A stretch of DNA of 64,000 bases from Vogesella sp. XCS3 (lineage in GTDB: Bacteria; Pseudomonadota; Gammaproteobacteria; Burkholderiales; Chromobacteriaceae). The notes beneath the pieces are model-generated. The model saw nothing but the letters and a program-made list of their open reading frames with translations, ran no database searches and was not told where the DNA came from. The translations under genes and the position numbers were made by a program. This document shows, piece by piece, positions 49,473 through 57,863 of this stretch. Positions within the stretch are counted from its first letter, which is position 1; each line of letters starts with the position of its first letter. The stretch covers positions 1 to 64,000 of the forward strand of contig NZ_CP085530.1 in NCBI RefSeq assembly GCF_020616155.1, in the 5' to 3' direction.

Positions 49473-49476
49473 TCAC

Positions 49477-49704
49477 ATGGCTCGTCAACTCTTCAAGCGC
49501 AAGAAGTTCTGCCGCTTTACCGCGGAAGGCATCAAGGAAATCGACTACAAATCCGTTGATCTGCTGAAGGACTTCATTGCCGAAAACGGCAAAATCATCC
49601 CGGCCCGTATCACCGGCACCAAAGCAGGCTATCAGCGTCAGCTGTCCGAAGCCATCAAGCGCGCGCGCTTCCTGGCCTTCCTGCCGTACACCGACCAGCA
49701 TTAA
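49477..49704 (+). CDS. rpsR: 30S ribosomal protein S18
   Basis: A 75-residue protein starting [18 protein letters not shown] (ATG 49477), with [20 protein letters not shown] and [20 protein letters not shown], invariant S18 sequences. It lies 4 bp after priB. Confidence 0.98.
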   Translation: MARQLFKRKKFCRFTAEGIKEIDYKSVDLLKDFIAENGKIIPARITGTKAGYQRQLSEAIKRARFLAFLPYTDQH

Positions 49705-49727
49705 TTCCGGGATAAGGATACGACAAG

Positions 49728-50177
49728 ATGCAAATCATTCTGCTCGAACAAGTTGCTAACCTGGGTGTACTGGGTGACGTGGTAAACGTGAAGAACGGCT
49801 ACGCCCGTAACTTCCTGATCCCGCAAGGCAAAGCAAAACGCGCAACCGCCGCTAACCTGCAAGAATTCGAAGCTCGCCGTGCCGAGCTGGAAGCCAAACA
49901 GGCTGAAATTCTGGCAGACGCGAAAGCTCGCGCTGAAAAACTGGTAGACGCTTCCTTCACCATCGCTCAAAAAGCAGGTGTTGACGGCCGTCTGTTCGGT
50001 TCCGTAACCAACGTTGACATCGCCGAAGCTATCTCTGCTACTGGCGTTGCAGTTAAGCGTTTCGAAGTTCGTCTGCCGAACGGCCAACTGAAGGCCATCG
50101 GTGAGTACGATGTAGAAATCGCTCTGCACCACGACGTGGTTGCTGCAGTGAAGATCGTTGTTGTTGCTGCTGTTTAA
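49728..50177 (+). CDS. rplI: 50S ribosomal protein L9
   Basis: The 149-residue L9 starts [19 protein letters not shown] and has [18 protein letters not shown], a long central helix and [16 protein letters not shown]. It closes the operon and is followed by a terminator. Confidence 0.98.
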   Translation: MQIILLEQVANLGVLGDVVNVKNGYARNFLIPQGKAKRATAANLQEFEARRAELEAKQAEILADAKARAEKLVDASFTIAQKAGVDGRLFGSVTNVDIAEAISATGVAVKRFEVRLPNGQLKAIGEYDVEIALHHDVVAAVKIVVVAAV

Positions 50178-50197
50178 TCCAGCGTAACGGCATCATC

Positions 50198-50225
50198 AAA
50201 AAGCCGCCTTCGGGCGGCTTTTTGT
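50198..50225 (+). terminator. Terminator of the rpsF operon
   Basis: A GCCGCC-TTCG-GGCGGC hairpin flanked by AAAAA and TTTTT, with a stable UUCG tetraloop, sits 20 bp after the rplI stop. Confidence 0.93.
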
Positions 50226-50329
50226 TTTTCTGCGCCACCATGTCGCGCCGTGCAAAGCTAGTGTCCTGTTTCTGAACGATTTTCCGGCTGTCATGGCCGA
50301 TAATGTGTATACATTATTGGAGAGAAATC

Positions 50330-50512
50330 ATGGAAACCCTGATTGTGCTGTGCGCGGTCTACTTTCTGCTGATGCCTATCGTCGGTGGTGCGCTGGCTTT
50401 TCTGGCTGGTGCCGTGCGTGCCCGCCTGGCGGCGCAGCCAAAAGCACTGACCGGTTGGCACCCGCTGAACCCGTACTACAAGTTGTCCCCTTACCATTTC
50501 GGCAAACGCTAA
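50330..50512 (+). CDS. Small membrane protein of unknown function
   Basis: A 60-residue protein (METLIVLCAVYFLLMPIVGG...) with GGAGAG at 7 bp before the ATG. One long hydrophobic segment at about 3-33, then a short basic and aromatic tail ending NPYYKLSPYHFGKR. No family recognised. An inverted TAATGT/ACATTA pair lies 14 bp upstream of the start (50301-50316) and may be part of its promoter. It has its own terminator. Confidence 0.65.
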   Translation: METLIVLCAVYFLLMPIVGGALAFLAGAVRARLAAQPKALTGWHPLNPYYKLSPYHFGKR

Positions 50513-50534
50513 GCGTGCCGGTTGGTCAAAAAAT

Positions 50535-50561
50535 AGCCCCGCACTGCGGGGCTTTGTTTTT
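50535..50561 (+). terminator. Terminator after the small membrane protein gene
   Basis: An 8-bp stem AGCCCCGC/GCGGGGCT with a 3-nt loop followed by TTGTTTTTT. Confidence 0.88.
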
Positions 50562-50605
50562 ATTGGTATCGATAATTTTCATTGAAATGGAAATTCACAG
50601 TGTCT

Positions 50606-50614
50606 GCTTTCTAT
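50606..50614. repeat. Left 9-bp target-site duplication of the IS
   Basis: GCTTTCTAT, identical to 51651-51659 on the other side of the element; the perfect match suggests a recent insertion. Confidence 0.93.
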
Positions 50615-51650
50615 GGCTTTGTTGCACAAATCAGCCGTAGGTCGAACTACCCCAATCCCCAGACGGATTTATCCCATACGGACCGTTTGCGGCGTGCCCA
50701 GTGCTGTGAAGCGATTCAGAATCGCTGCACAGATTTGAAGCTCCGCTACTTGCCGGTCAAAGTCCCGTGACTTAACCCGATCTGCCAGCAATTTGAAACA
50801 GTGCATCTTCGTTTCGACCAAGCTGCGGCGATGGTAGCCACTCCACTTTTTCCAGAGCGCGCGCCCCAGATACTTCACCGCTCGTAGCGACTCATTGCGA
50901 GCCTGATTGCCCCGTAAATTCCCTTTCCAGAATTGGCCATTTCGACGTGGGGGAATGATGGCTGCCGCCCCACGCTCTGCAATCGCTGCGTAACATAGGC
51001 GTGTGTCGTACGCCCCATCCGTGGTGACGGTTACCAGTCCCTCTCCCGCCGGAATTTGCGATAGCAGCTCTGGCAGCATCGTGGCATCTCCAGTGCGATT
51101 GTCGGTCACTTCCATTGCCCGGATTTCCAGCGTTTGCGCATCTATGCCCAGATGCAGCTTGCGCCATTGGCGGCGGTAATCAGCGCCATGCTTTTTCACC
51201 TTCCACTCGCCTTCACCCATCATCTTGATGCCGGTGCTATCCACCAAGAGATGCAGACAACCTTGCTTTTTCTGTACCGGGATGCGGACTTGCAGGTCTT
51301 TCTGGCGGCGGGAAAGCGTGCTGAAGTCGGGGACGGCCCAGTCAAGGCCAGCCAGGCGCAACATACTTTCGACCATACCTGTGGCTTGCCGTAGCGCCAG
51401 GCCAAAGAGGCATTTGATGGTGAGACAGAACTGGATGGCAGCATCAGAAAAAGTTAGCTGCCGTCCCCGCCTGCCGGTAGCCGGTGCCAACCAGTTCATG
51501 CCTTTGTCGAGCCAGAGAAGGAGCTGCCCTCGTTGCTTGAGGGACTGGTTGTATGACTGCCAGTTGATGGTTTGGTACTTGGGAGGAAGGGGCTTGCTCA
51601 TGCGGTCATTCTACCGGACGGACGCAAGCACTGATTTGTGCAACAAAGCC
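50615..51650 (-). mobile_element. IS5-family insertion sequence, IS903-like group, intact (1036 bp)
   Basis: The element is bounded by perfect 20-bp inverted repeats GGCTTTGTTGCACAAATCAG (50615-50634) and its complement (51631-51650). A 9-bp direct duplication GCTTTCTAT flanks it at 50606-50614 and 51651-51659. IR sequence and 9-bp duplication fit the IS903 group. One intact transposase fills the interior. It lies in the AT-rich gap upstream of the lipoprotein gene and contains no TTGGCCGCA motif, in keeping with recent acquisition. Confidence 0.95.
50669..51601 (-). CDS. IS5-family DDE transposase
   Basis: The 310-residue transposase has a DDE catalytic set: first Asp in LLVDSTGIKMMGEGEW, second in VTTDGAYDTR, and the Glu in the Y-x2-R-x3-E-x6-K signature YHRRSLVETKMHCFK. 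The N-terminal half has the DUF4372/IS5-like MNWLAPATGRRGRQLTFSD region. It is uninterrupted and so may be active. It points away from the downstream lipoprotein gene. Confidence 0.95.
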   Translation of the reverse strand: MSKPLPPKYQTINWQSYNQSLKQRGQLLLWLDKGMNWLAPATGRRGRQLTFSDAAIQFCLTIKCLFGLALRQATGMVESMLRLAGLDWAVPDFSTLSRRQKDLQVRIPVQKKQGCLHLLVDSTGIKMMGEGEWKVKKHGADYRRQWRKLHLGIDAQTLEIRAMEVTDNRTGDATMLPELLSQIPAGEGLVTVTTDGAYDTRLCYAAIAERGAAAIIPPRRNGQFWKGNLRGNQARNESLRAVKYLGRALWKKWSGYHRRSLVETKMHCFKLLADRVKSRDFDRQVAELQICAAILNRFTALGTPQTVRMG

Positions 51651-51659
51651 GCTTTCTAT
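51651..51659. repeat. Right 9-bp target-site duplication of the IS
   Basis: GCTTTCTAT directly after the right inverted repeat, matching 50606-50614. Confidence 0.93.
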
Positions 51660-51763
51660 ATACAAACACTGAATTTTAAGTGAATAGCCGTGGCTATATT
51701 TTTAATGCCATTTGGCAATTAAACAAAATGCATACTCGTTTTGACTAAATGAGGTATGCACTA

Positions 51764-52591
51764 ATGAAAAGTCAACTAAAGCTGATTGCATGGCTGGGCC
51801 TGCCACTGGCGCTGGCAGCATGTGGTGGCGGCGGTGGTGGAGATGCTGTCGCCCCTGCTTTCCCAACTGGCTCTGCCACTACAACGGTTCCTGCACCATC
51901 CAGCGGTGATTTTTCCGGTAGCGTTAGCAAACTACTCGATACCAATGGCTTACGCGGCGGCATGTTCAGCAAGGGGATCAGCCTGGTGGCGAATGCTACC
52001 GATCTTGTACAGACGGCAAATGGCGCCGTTACCAAGTTTTCTACCAATTCGCTGGCTGGTAGCTACGGTGTGAAAGAAATGCACGGCGACCAGTGGTATG
52101 CAGTCGGTCGCTGGAATAAAGGCACAGCTACGGTAGGTTTTACCCAATACCTGACCTTGACCGATGCCAATGCCGCGCATTATCTGGTGTATCACCCCGC
52201 CACCAGCTCGTATGGCGCTAGTCTGGCGGGCGCCAAGCTGTCCTGTGCCGATGCGCACGTGACCAAGCCATCAACAGACAGCACCATTACTGCCGTCGCT
52301 ATCAGTAGCCCCACCGTTACCGTGAAAGCGGACGGGACGGTAGACGCGGCATTTACCATCACCGCGGATGGCAGTGGTGGCAAGGTAAGCAAGCAGTTTG
52401 CCGGTAGTGCACTCTGGGCTAATTCAGCCTATGCCGCTGTGAACCTAGGGCTGGATGGTGCGGCTGCCGATAGCAAAAATGGCAGCCTGATGGTTGGCGC
52501 GCATGAAACCAACCAGATTATGCTCGGTGGCATGTACAGCCTTGGTGGCCACCCTGCCGTGTACAGCCTGGTATGCAAAGTGGCGGTCTAG
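51764..52591 (+). CDS. Putative lipoprotein of unknown function
   Basis: The ATG at 51764 has GAGGT 8 bp upstream and gives 275 residues; an ATG 15 bp earlier is less likely. The N-terminus MKSQLKLIAWLGLPLALAAC is a lipoprotein signal with lipobox LAAC, followed by a glycine-rich linker GGGGGGD. The rest is rich in small and beta-favouring residues (VTVKADGTVDAAFTITADGS), compatible with a beta-sandwich or barrel at the outer membrane, similar to the transferrin-binding-protein-B-like lipoproteins only in composition. The IS sits about 105 bp upstream and may have displaced its promoter. Confidence 0.72.
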   Translation: MKSQLKLIAWLGLPLALAACGGGGGGDAVAPAFPTGSATTTVPAPSSGDFSGSVSKLLDTNGLRGGMFSKGISLVANATDLVQTANGAVTKFSTNSLAGSYGVKEMHGDQWYAVGRWNKGTATVGFTQYLTLTDANAAHYLVYHPATSSYGASLAGAKLSCADAHVTKPSTDSTITAVAISSPTVTVKADGTVDAAFTITADGSGGKVSKQFAGSALWANSAYAAVNLGLDGAAADSKNGSLMVGAHETNQIMLGGMYSLGGHPAVYSLVCKVAV

Positions 52592-52656
52592 TAACCGTAT
52601 CCCGACCAAGAGCCCGTAGTTGGCCGCATTAGCCGGCCAGGCTGGCAAGCCCCTGA

Positions 52657-52690
52657 AAAGCCCGGACATGTTAAACATGCCTGGACTTTT
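52657..52690. terminator. Terminator between convergent lipoprotein and double-GNAT genes
   Basis: A CATGTT-A-AACATG core stem extended by imperfect GC pairs (CCGG/CTGG) has TTTTTAT on the plus side and CTTTTC on the minus side, so it can serve both genes. Confidence 0.55.
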
Positions 52691-53745
52691 TATTTCAGCC
52701 ACAAACTCATTTGCAGGCAGTCGCGGTACTGCCCGGCCTGGTAGGCATAGCCCGTCAGTACTGCCTCCTGCTGGAAACCCAGCTTGCGGTACAGCGCAAT
52801 GGCTGGCGCGTTACCGGCAAACACGGTCAGCTCCATACGGCGGTAAGGCTGGAAATCGCGGACCTGCTGCACCATGGCAGACAGCAGTGCACTGCCCACG
52901 CCACGGCCTTGCCAGGCTGGCGTTACCGAAATGCCCACGCCGATGATATGCGCTACCCGCGGGTTATCGCTGGGTGACCAGGCGCCGCAGTGGCCGATGA
53001 TGGTACCGCTTGCGTCGCAGGCCACCAGAACGGTGCGGCTTGGTTGTTTCAGGCGCTGCTGCCAGATGGCGGGGCTGGGGTAGGGCAGCTGCAGCGTATT
53101 GCCGTAGGTGCTGTCGTAGGCCATCAGGGCGGCCATGCCGTTGGCGTCGCCCGGTTCGGCGTGGCGCAGGCTGAAGGCGCTGCCGGCTGCCACGCGTTCG
53201 CCAGCCTGATCCTGTGTTCCGCCCAGTGGTGCGCCCAGTTCACCCTCACGGAAACGCAGCCTTGCCATCAGCACCGCGTCCTCGTATACCCCTTCGCGCA
53301 GGTTGAAGCCGCGGCTGACGCCTTCGTGGCGGAAGCCGAAGCGCTCGTACAGTGCGATGGCGCCGTGGTTGTCGTGTACTGCGTCCAGCTCGATGCGTTT
53401 CAGGTCCAGCCAGTTGTCAGCGTAGTCCAGTACCGCACGCAGCAGCGCGCTACCCACGCCTTTGCCCTGCCAGTCGTCGCGCACAAACAGGAAGAACAGC
53501 GCGGAATGGCGGCGGCGCACGCTGTGGCCAGATGCGTGCAGGCCACCACAGCCTACCAGCTCGCCGTCATCGGTGCAGGCCACCAGCGTGTGGCTGGTTT
53601 CCGGATAGTTGTCGAGCAGCGCCTGGGTAGCAGCCAGTGACTGGAACGGCTGTTGCAGGGTATTGCGTACTACGCCGGGGGATTGGCGCAGGCGGAACAG
53701 TGCAGCCGCATCGGTGGGCTGCAGGCGGCGGATGGTATAAGCCAT
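52690..53745 (-). CDS. Double-GNAT acetyltransferase
   Basis: The ATG at 53745 (GGGAG upstream) gives 351 residues with two complete GNAT domains. The first (about 1-165) has LFVRDDWQGKGVGSALLRAV and ALYERFGFRHEGVSRG; the second (about 190-351) has VTPAWQGRGVGSALLSAMV and ALYRKLGFQQEAVLTG. The halves are clearly related, pointing to internal duplication or fusion. Each has an intact acetyl-CoA loop QGxGVGSALL, so both may be active. Substrates are unknown. Confidence 0.88.
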   Translation of the reverse strand: MAYTIRRLQPTDAAALFRLRQSPGVVRNTLQQPFQSLAATQALLDNYPETSHTLVACTDDGELVGCGGLHASGHSVRRRHSALFFLFVRDDWQGKGVGSALLRAVLDYADNWLDLKRIELDAVHDNHGAIALYERFGFRHEGVSRGFNLREGVYEDAVLMARLRFREGELGAPLGGTQDQAGERVAAGSAFSLRHAEPGDANGMAALMAYDSTYGNTLQLPYPSPAIWQQRLKQPSRTVLVACDASGTIIGHCGAWSPSDNPRVAHIIGVGISVTPAWQGRGVGSALLSAMVQQVRDFQPYRRMELTVFAGNAPAIALYRKLGFQQEAVLTGYAYQAGQYRDCLQMSLWLK

Positions 53746-53890
53746 GGGGGCTCCCGGAGTTGATGGGCTGCGGCGGCGGTTGGCCGTGCCCGAAACCCTA
53801 CCTTGCCATTGCCGCATGCCAAATGGCAACTGCCCGTGCGGGCAAGCCGGCACGGGCAGCAAGGTTGGCCGCAAGCGGATGGCTAGCCGT

Positions 53891-56722
53891 TTAGCGTTTG
53901 GCCTGGGTAGCGCGGTCTACCAGTACCATCAGGTGCTGGTAGGGGATGCCGCCGTGTTCCGACAGGCCGATCTCGCAGGTGGCGCTGGTAGAGAAGCCGC
54001 TGCCGCAGTCGCGGACCTGCTGGCGCAGGCCGCTTAGCGCGCTTTCATTCAGCTCCGGGTGGCTGAAGCCCTTGTCGCCGGCAAAACCACAGCAGGTAAT
54101 GCCCTTGGGTTCCAGTACCTGTGTGGCGCAGCGGCGCGCCAGCGCGTTGAGCATGCCGGCCTGGCCTTTCTTGCGCATGCTGCATACCACGTGTAGCGCC
54201 ACTTGCTCGTCCTGCGGGGTGAAGCTCAGGTGTTCTGCCGCTACCTCATGCACAAAGCTGGTGACGTCCATCACCTGCAGGCGCGGGTCGCGGATGCCGT
54301 CCAGCAGCGCGGCGGTACACACGCCGTTGTCGATGATCACCGGCAGGCGGCCGTTGTCGCTGGCGGCCAGCAGTGCGGCTTCCAGCTCGCTCACTTTTTT
54401 GTCGGCAGCGTCCTGCGCACCCTTGGACTTGAACGGCGTGCCACAACACAGATTGGCCAGCCCGTCGGGGTAGACAATGCCGTAGCCGGCTTTACCCAGT
54501 ACCGAGGCGACTACTTCGTTGAGCGGGCGTTGGTCCGGCATATGGCGAGACGGCACGAAGGTACGGGTGAGGCAGGACGGCAGATACACCACCTGGCGCG
54601 GGCTGTGCGCATTGACGCCCAGCGTTTTCATCTTGCCGGCCGCGCGCGGGAAGTAGCGGTTCCAGCGCGGAATATGGCGGCCGCCCACCTTGCGCAGCAC
54701 GCGCATCACGCCGCCGGTGGCGCCGTCGCCAGCCACCGCGTGTACCACGTCCAGCGCCTTCAGCCCCAGCTTGGCGCCGGTGGTAGCGGTGGCAAAATTG
54801 TCGGCCAGCGTATCGGCCACCGCCCAGCCCACGTCGCTCAGGCTGGCCTGGCGGATCAGGCTGGTGAGGCTGCCGGTGTTGATGCCCACCGGACAGGCGG
54901 TTTCGCACAGGCCACAGGTGGTACAGGTCTCGTCGCCGGCGTACTGGTAGGCGGCGCGGATCTCGGCCAGGCGGTCGCTGTCGCCGGTTTTTTCCAGCAG
55001 CGCCATTTCGCGGTTGGCCACAATGCGCTGGCGCGGGGTAAGGGTAATGGCGCGGCTGGGGCACATTACCTCGCAGAAGCCGCACTCGATGCACTTGTCG
55101 ATCAGCGGGCCCACCGCCGGGATCGGCTTCAGGTCGCGTACGTGCAGCAGCTTGTCGTGGGTGATGATGACGTCCGGGTTCAGGATGCCCTGCGGGTCGA
55201 ACAGCGCCTTGATTTCCTGCATCAGGCGGTAGGCGGCCGGGCCCCATTCCATCTCGACAAAAGGCGCCATATTGCGGCCGGTGCCGTGCTCGGCTTTCAG
55301 CGCACCTTCGTATTCCACCGCCACCAGCTGGCACACCGCTTCGATAAATGCCTCGTAACGGGCGATCTCGGTCGGGCCGCTGAAATTGGGGGTAAACACA
55401 AAGTGCAGGTTGCCTTCCAGCGCGTGGCCGAAAATGATGGCCTCGTCGTAATGGAACTGGCGGAACAGTGCCTGCAGCTTCAGCGTGCCTTCGGCCAGGT
55501 GCTCGATGGGGAAGGCCACGTCTTCGATGATGACCGTGGTTTCGGCGGCGCGCATCGCCCCCACGCTGGGGAACATGCCTTTGCGGATGTTCCAGTACTG
55601 CGTGTACTCGGCCACGTCGCTGGTAAAGCGGATGCCGGTTTCGGTATGGATATGCGCGATATAGCCACTGATAGCGTCTACGTTGGCCGCAATGGCGTCC
55701 GGGCTGGCGGCGCGGGTTTCGATCAGGATGGCGGCGGCGTCCGGCCCCAGCGTCTTGATGAAGTCCGGCACGCCGGCCTTGTTTTCTACCGATTTCAGGC
55801 TGGCGCGGTCCAGCAGCTCGGCCGACGACACCACGTCCTTGTGCTGCGCCAGGATCTGGATGGCGTCGCAGGCGGCCTTGATGTCGGGGTAGAACACCAG
55901 GGCCGAGGCCTTGTGCGGGTGCTCCACCACGGTGTGGTAGGTCACCTCGGACACAAAGGCCAGCGTGCCTTCGCTGCCCACGATCAGGTGCGCCAGCATG
56001 TCCACCGGGTCGGCAAAATCCAGCAGCGCGTTCAGGCTGTAGCCGGTGGTGTTCTTCATCTTGTACTTGCGGCGGATGCGCGCGGCCAAGGTGTCGTCGG
56101 CCAGGATACGTGCGCGCAACGCGCCCAGCTGCGCCAGCAAGCTGGCGTGGCTTACGCGGAAGGCGGCCACGCTGGCCGCGTCGCCGGTATCCAGCACCGT
56201 GCCATCGGCCAGCACCATGCGCAGCGATTTCAGCGTCTGGTAGGTGTTCTCGGCGGTGCCGCAGCACATGCCGCTGGAATTGTTGTTGACGATGCCACCG
56301 ATCATGGCCGAGTTGATGGTAGCCGGGTCGGGGCCGATCTTGCGGCCGAACGGCAGCAACGCGGCGTTGGCCTCGGCGCCGATCACGCCCGGCTGCAAGC
56401 GGATGGCCAGGCCGTTATCCAGCACCTGCAGGCTTTTCCAGCCGTGGCTGGCCACAATCAGGATGGAGTCGCTGACCGCTTGGCCCGACAGCGAGGTGCC
56501 GGCGGCACGGAAGGTCACCGGCAGTTGCAGGCTGGCCGCCTCGCGCAGAATAGTGCGCACCTCGGCTTCGCTTTCGCTTTTGATGACGATTTTGGGCGTC
56601 AGCCGGTAACAGGAGGCGTCGGTGCCGTAGGCCAGCGTTGACAACGGGTCGGTAAACACCCGCCGAGCAGGCAGGGTTTCCAGGATACGTTGATGAAATT
56701 CGCGGTAGGCACCTTGCAGCAT
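53891..56722 (-). CDS. FAD-linked oxidase/Fe-S protein, Dld-II-type D-2-hydroxyacid dehydrogenase
   Basis: The ATG at 56722 with GGAGAG upstream gives 943 residues. An N-terminal FAD_binding_4 domain (FRAAGTSLSGQAVSDSILI, GPDPATINSAMIGGIVNNNS), a GlcD-type C-domain with HALEGNLHFVF, two 4Fe-4S motifs (CIECGFCEVMCP and CTTCGLCETACP) and a C-terminal CCG region (NLCCGTPF, ITCCGFAGDKGF) follow in order. This is the architecture of Dld-II D-lactate dehydrogenases and of YdiJ. D-lactate is the best guess; D-2-hydroxyglutarate is possible. It is divergent from the cysteine hydrolase gene. Confidence 0.88.
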   Translation of the reverse strand: MLQGAYREFHQRILETLPARRVFTDPLSTLAYGTDASCYRLTPKIVIKSESEAEVRTILREAASLQLPVTFRAAGTSLSGQAVSDSILIVASHGWKSLQVLDNGLAIRLQPGVIGAEANAALLPFGRKIGPDPATINSAMIGGIVNNNSSGMCCGTAENTYQTLKSLRMVLADGTVLDTGDAASVAAFRVSHASLLAQLGALRARILADDTLAARIRRKYKMKNTTGYSLNALLDFADPVDMLAHLIVGSEGTLAFVSEVTYHTVVEHPHKASALVFYPDIKAACDAIQILAQHKDVVSSAELLDRASLKSVENKAGVPDFIKTLGPDAAAILIETRAASPDAIAANVDAISGYIAHIHTETGIRFTSDVAEYTQYWNIRKGMFPSVGAMRAAETTVIIEDVAFPIEHLAEGTLKLQALFRQFHYDEAIIFGHALEGNLHFVFTPNFSGPTEIARYEAFIEAVCQLVAVEYEGALKAEHGTGRNMAPFVEMEWGPAAYRLMQEIKALFDPQGILNPDVIITHDKLLHVRDLKPIPAVGPLIDKCIECGFCEVMCPSRAITLTPRQRIVANREMALLEKTGDSDRLAEIRAAYQYAGDETCTTCGLCETACPVGINTGSLTSLIRQASLSDVGWAVADTLADNFATATTGAKLGLKALDVVHAVAGDGATGGVMRVLRKVGGRHIPRWNRYFPRAAGKMKTLGVNAHSPRQVVYLPSCLTRTFVPSRHMPDQRPLNEVVASVLGKAGYGIVYPDGLANLCCGTPFKSKGAQDAADKKVSELEAALLAASDNGRLPVIIDNGVCTAALLDGIRDPRLQVMDVTSFVHEVAAEHLSFTPQDEQVALHVVCSMRKKGQAGMLNALARRCATQVLEPKGITCCGFAGDKGFSHPELNESALSGLRQQVRDCGSGFSTSATCEIGLSEHGGIPYQHLMVLVDRATQAKR

Positions 56723-56856
56723 GTCACTCTCCGGTGGCGTGGGTCTGTTGGTTTTGTGGATGCTTGATGTTGCCATACTTTATTGCCTTGCCCATCAGGG
56801 GTTTGCCCTTGATTGCGGGCAGCAGTTAAGCTGCAAAGTCATCCGGAGGAGCAAGC

Positions 56857-57408
56857 ATGTTGATCAACAAAGACGATGCCACGCTGCTGGTGGTAGACAT
56901 ACAGGAAAAACTGGTGCCAGCGGTGCAGGACGCCAGTGGCATGGTAGCGCGTTGCCGCTGGCTGATTGCGGCGGCGGTGGATCTGGGGGTGCCGGTTGTG
57001 TTTTCCGAGCAATACCCGCAAGGGCTGGGCGAGACATTGCCTTTGCTGTCGGCACTGGCCCCACAGGCCGCGGTGGTAGAAAAGCTGCATTTTTCCTGCA
57101 TGGAAGGGCAGTGCCTGCCCGATAGCCTGATGTCGCGCCGCCAGGTCATTGTGTGCGGCATGGAAACCCATGTGTGCGTGTTGCAAACCGTGATGGGGCT
57201 ATTGCAAGAAGGCAAGCAGGTATTTGTGGTGGCGGATGCGGTATCCAGCCGCTCGCTGCTGGACCGCGACTATGGCCTGCAGCGCTTGCGTGATGCAGGC
57301 GCGGTGCTGGTAACGCGCGAAATGGTGCTGTTCGAGTGCCTGCGCGTATCTGGTACACCGTTGTTCAAGCAGATGAGCAAGCGCTACCTGGTGGGCGACC
57401 AGCCCTGA
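56857..57408 (+). CDS. Isochorismatase-family cysteine hydrolase
   Basis: The 183-residue protein has the family triad: Asp14 in LLVVDIQEKLVP, a Lys in VVEKLHFSC and the nucleophilic Cys in CGMETHVCVLQTVMGL. GGAGGAG precedes the ATG. Relatives include YcaC-like hydrolases of unknown substrate and nicotinamidase-type enzymes; there is no sign of true isochorismatase context. It is followed by the inverted-pair hairpin. Confidence 0.9.
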   Translation: MLINKDDATLLVVDIQEKLVPAVQDASGMVARCRWLIAAAVDLGVPVVFSEQYPQGLGETLPLLSALAPQAAVVEKLHFSCMEGQCLPDSLMSRRQVIVCGMETHVCVLQTVMGLLQEGKQVFVVADAVSSRSLLDRDYGLQRLRDAGAVLVTREMVLFECLRVSGTPLFKQMSKRYLVGDQP

Positions 57409-57439
57409 GATGGTGCATTGCTGCTGATGCAAGGGCCAG

Positions 57440-57475
57440 AAAAGCAAAAGGTTGGCCGCATTGCTGCGGCCAACC
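57440..57475 (-). terminator. Inverted TTGGCCGCA pair forming a terminator-like hairpin
   Basis: GGTTGGCCGCA (57450-57460) and its exact complement (57465-57475) form an 11-bp stem with a TTGC loop. On the minus strand it is followed by TTTTGCTTTT, a terminator-like tail; in the plus direction it can act after the cysteine hydrolase stop, 40 bp upstream. Neisseria uses inverted uptake sequences the same way. Confidence 0.75.
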
Positions 57476-57863
57476 CCTGGCTTGTTGAGATGACGGCTTA
57501 GCCGTTCTGGTTCTCCCTCTATCAAACCCGGCACCCCGCTTCGCGTGGTGCAATATCCTGAAAAGAAGCCCCGAATTGGCGCATTGCACCAATTCGGGAA
57601 GCTTTTGCACCAAGATTGTGCAAAATATTTCCCTCTCCACGCCCGGTTTATCGAAACCAAGCCCAAAAAACGGGAAACAACACCTGTCGCTCCAAAGAGC
57701 AGGATAGATTGAGCAAATCCCGTGCCAGGCTGAAGCGGCTGGCGCGCATCGACAAGGTTTGCCATGCGGCGGGGTATAGGTGCAGAGTCCTACCGGGCAG
57801 ACGGCTAGCCCGGCAGGGCGGTGGTGGGGGCAGCCAGGGTTGCTGTCTGGCGAAGGGGGAGGC
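57476..57863. other. Intergenic region with GCACC-type repeats and a hairpin; no convincing gene
   Basis: About 390 bp lacking a credible protein gene. It contains a 10-bp-stem hairpin (57570-57598) and several TTGCACCA/TGGTGCAA boxes (around 57546, 57584, 57605), including the inverted repeat TTTTGCAC-N7-GTGCAAAA at 57603-57625. This resembles NtrC enhancer half-sites, but I see no sigma-54 promoter or target gene beside it. The part from about 57630 to 57860 shows nothing I can assign. Confidence 0.5.
57561..57598 (-). terminator. Hairpin with minus-strand T-run
   Basis: CCCGAATTGG/CCAATTCGGG pairs perfectly around a 9-nt loop; on the minus strand it is followed by GCTTCTTTTC. It probably ends the leftward transcript of the 57.9-63.1 kb cluster, about 265 bp beyond its last gene. 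Confidence 0.65.

Noticed and set aside
54203..56641. 812-codon open frame antisense to the Dld-II-type gene
   Set aside because: No domain, and the minus-strand gene has clear FAD and Fe-S motifs throughout.
57199..57765. 188-codon minus-strand frame running from the intergenic gap into the cysteine hydrolase gene
   Set aside because: No ribosome site or homology, and it passes through two terminator-like hairpins.
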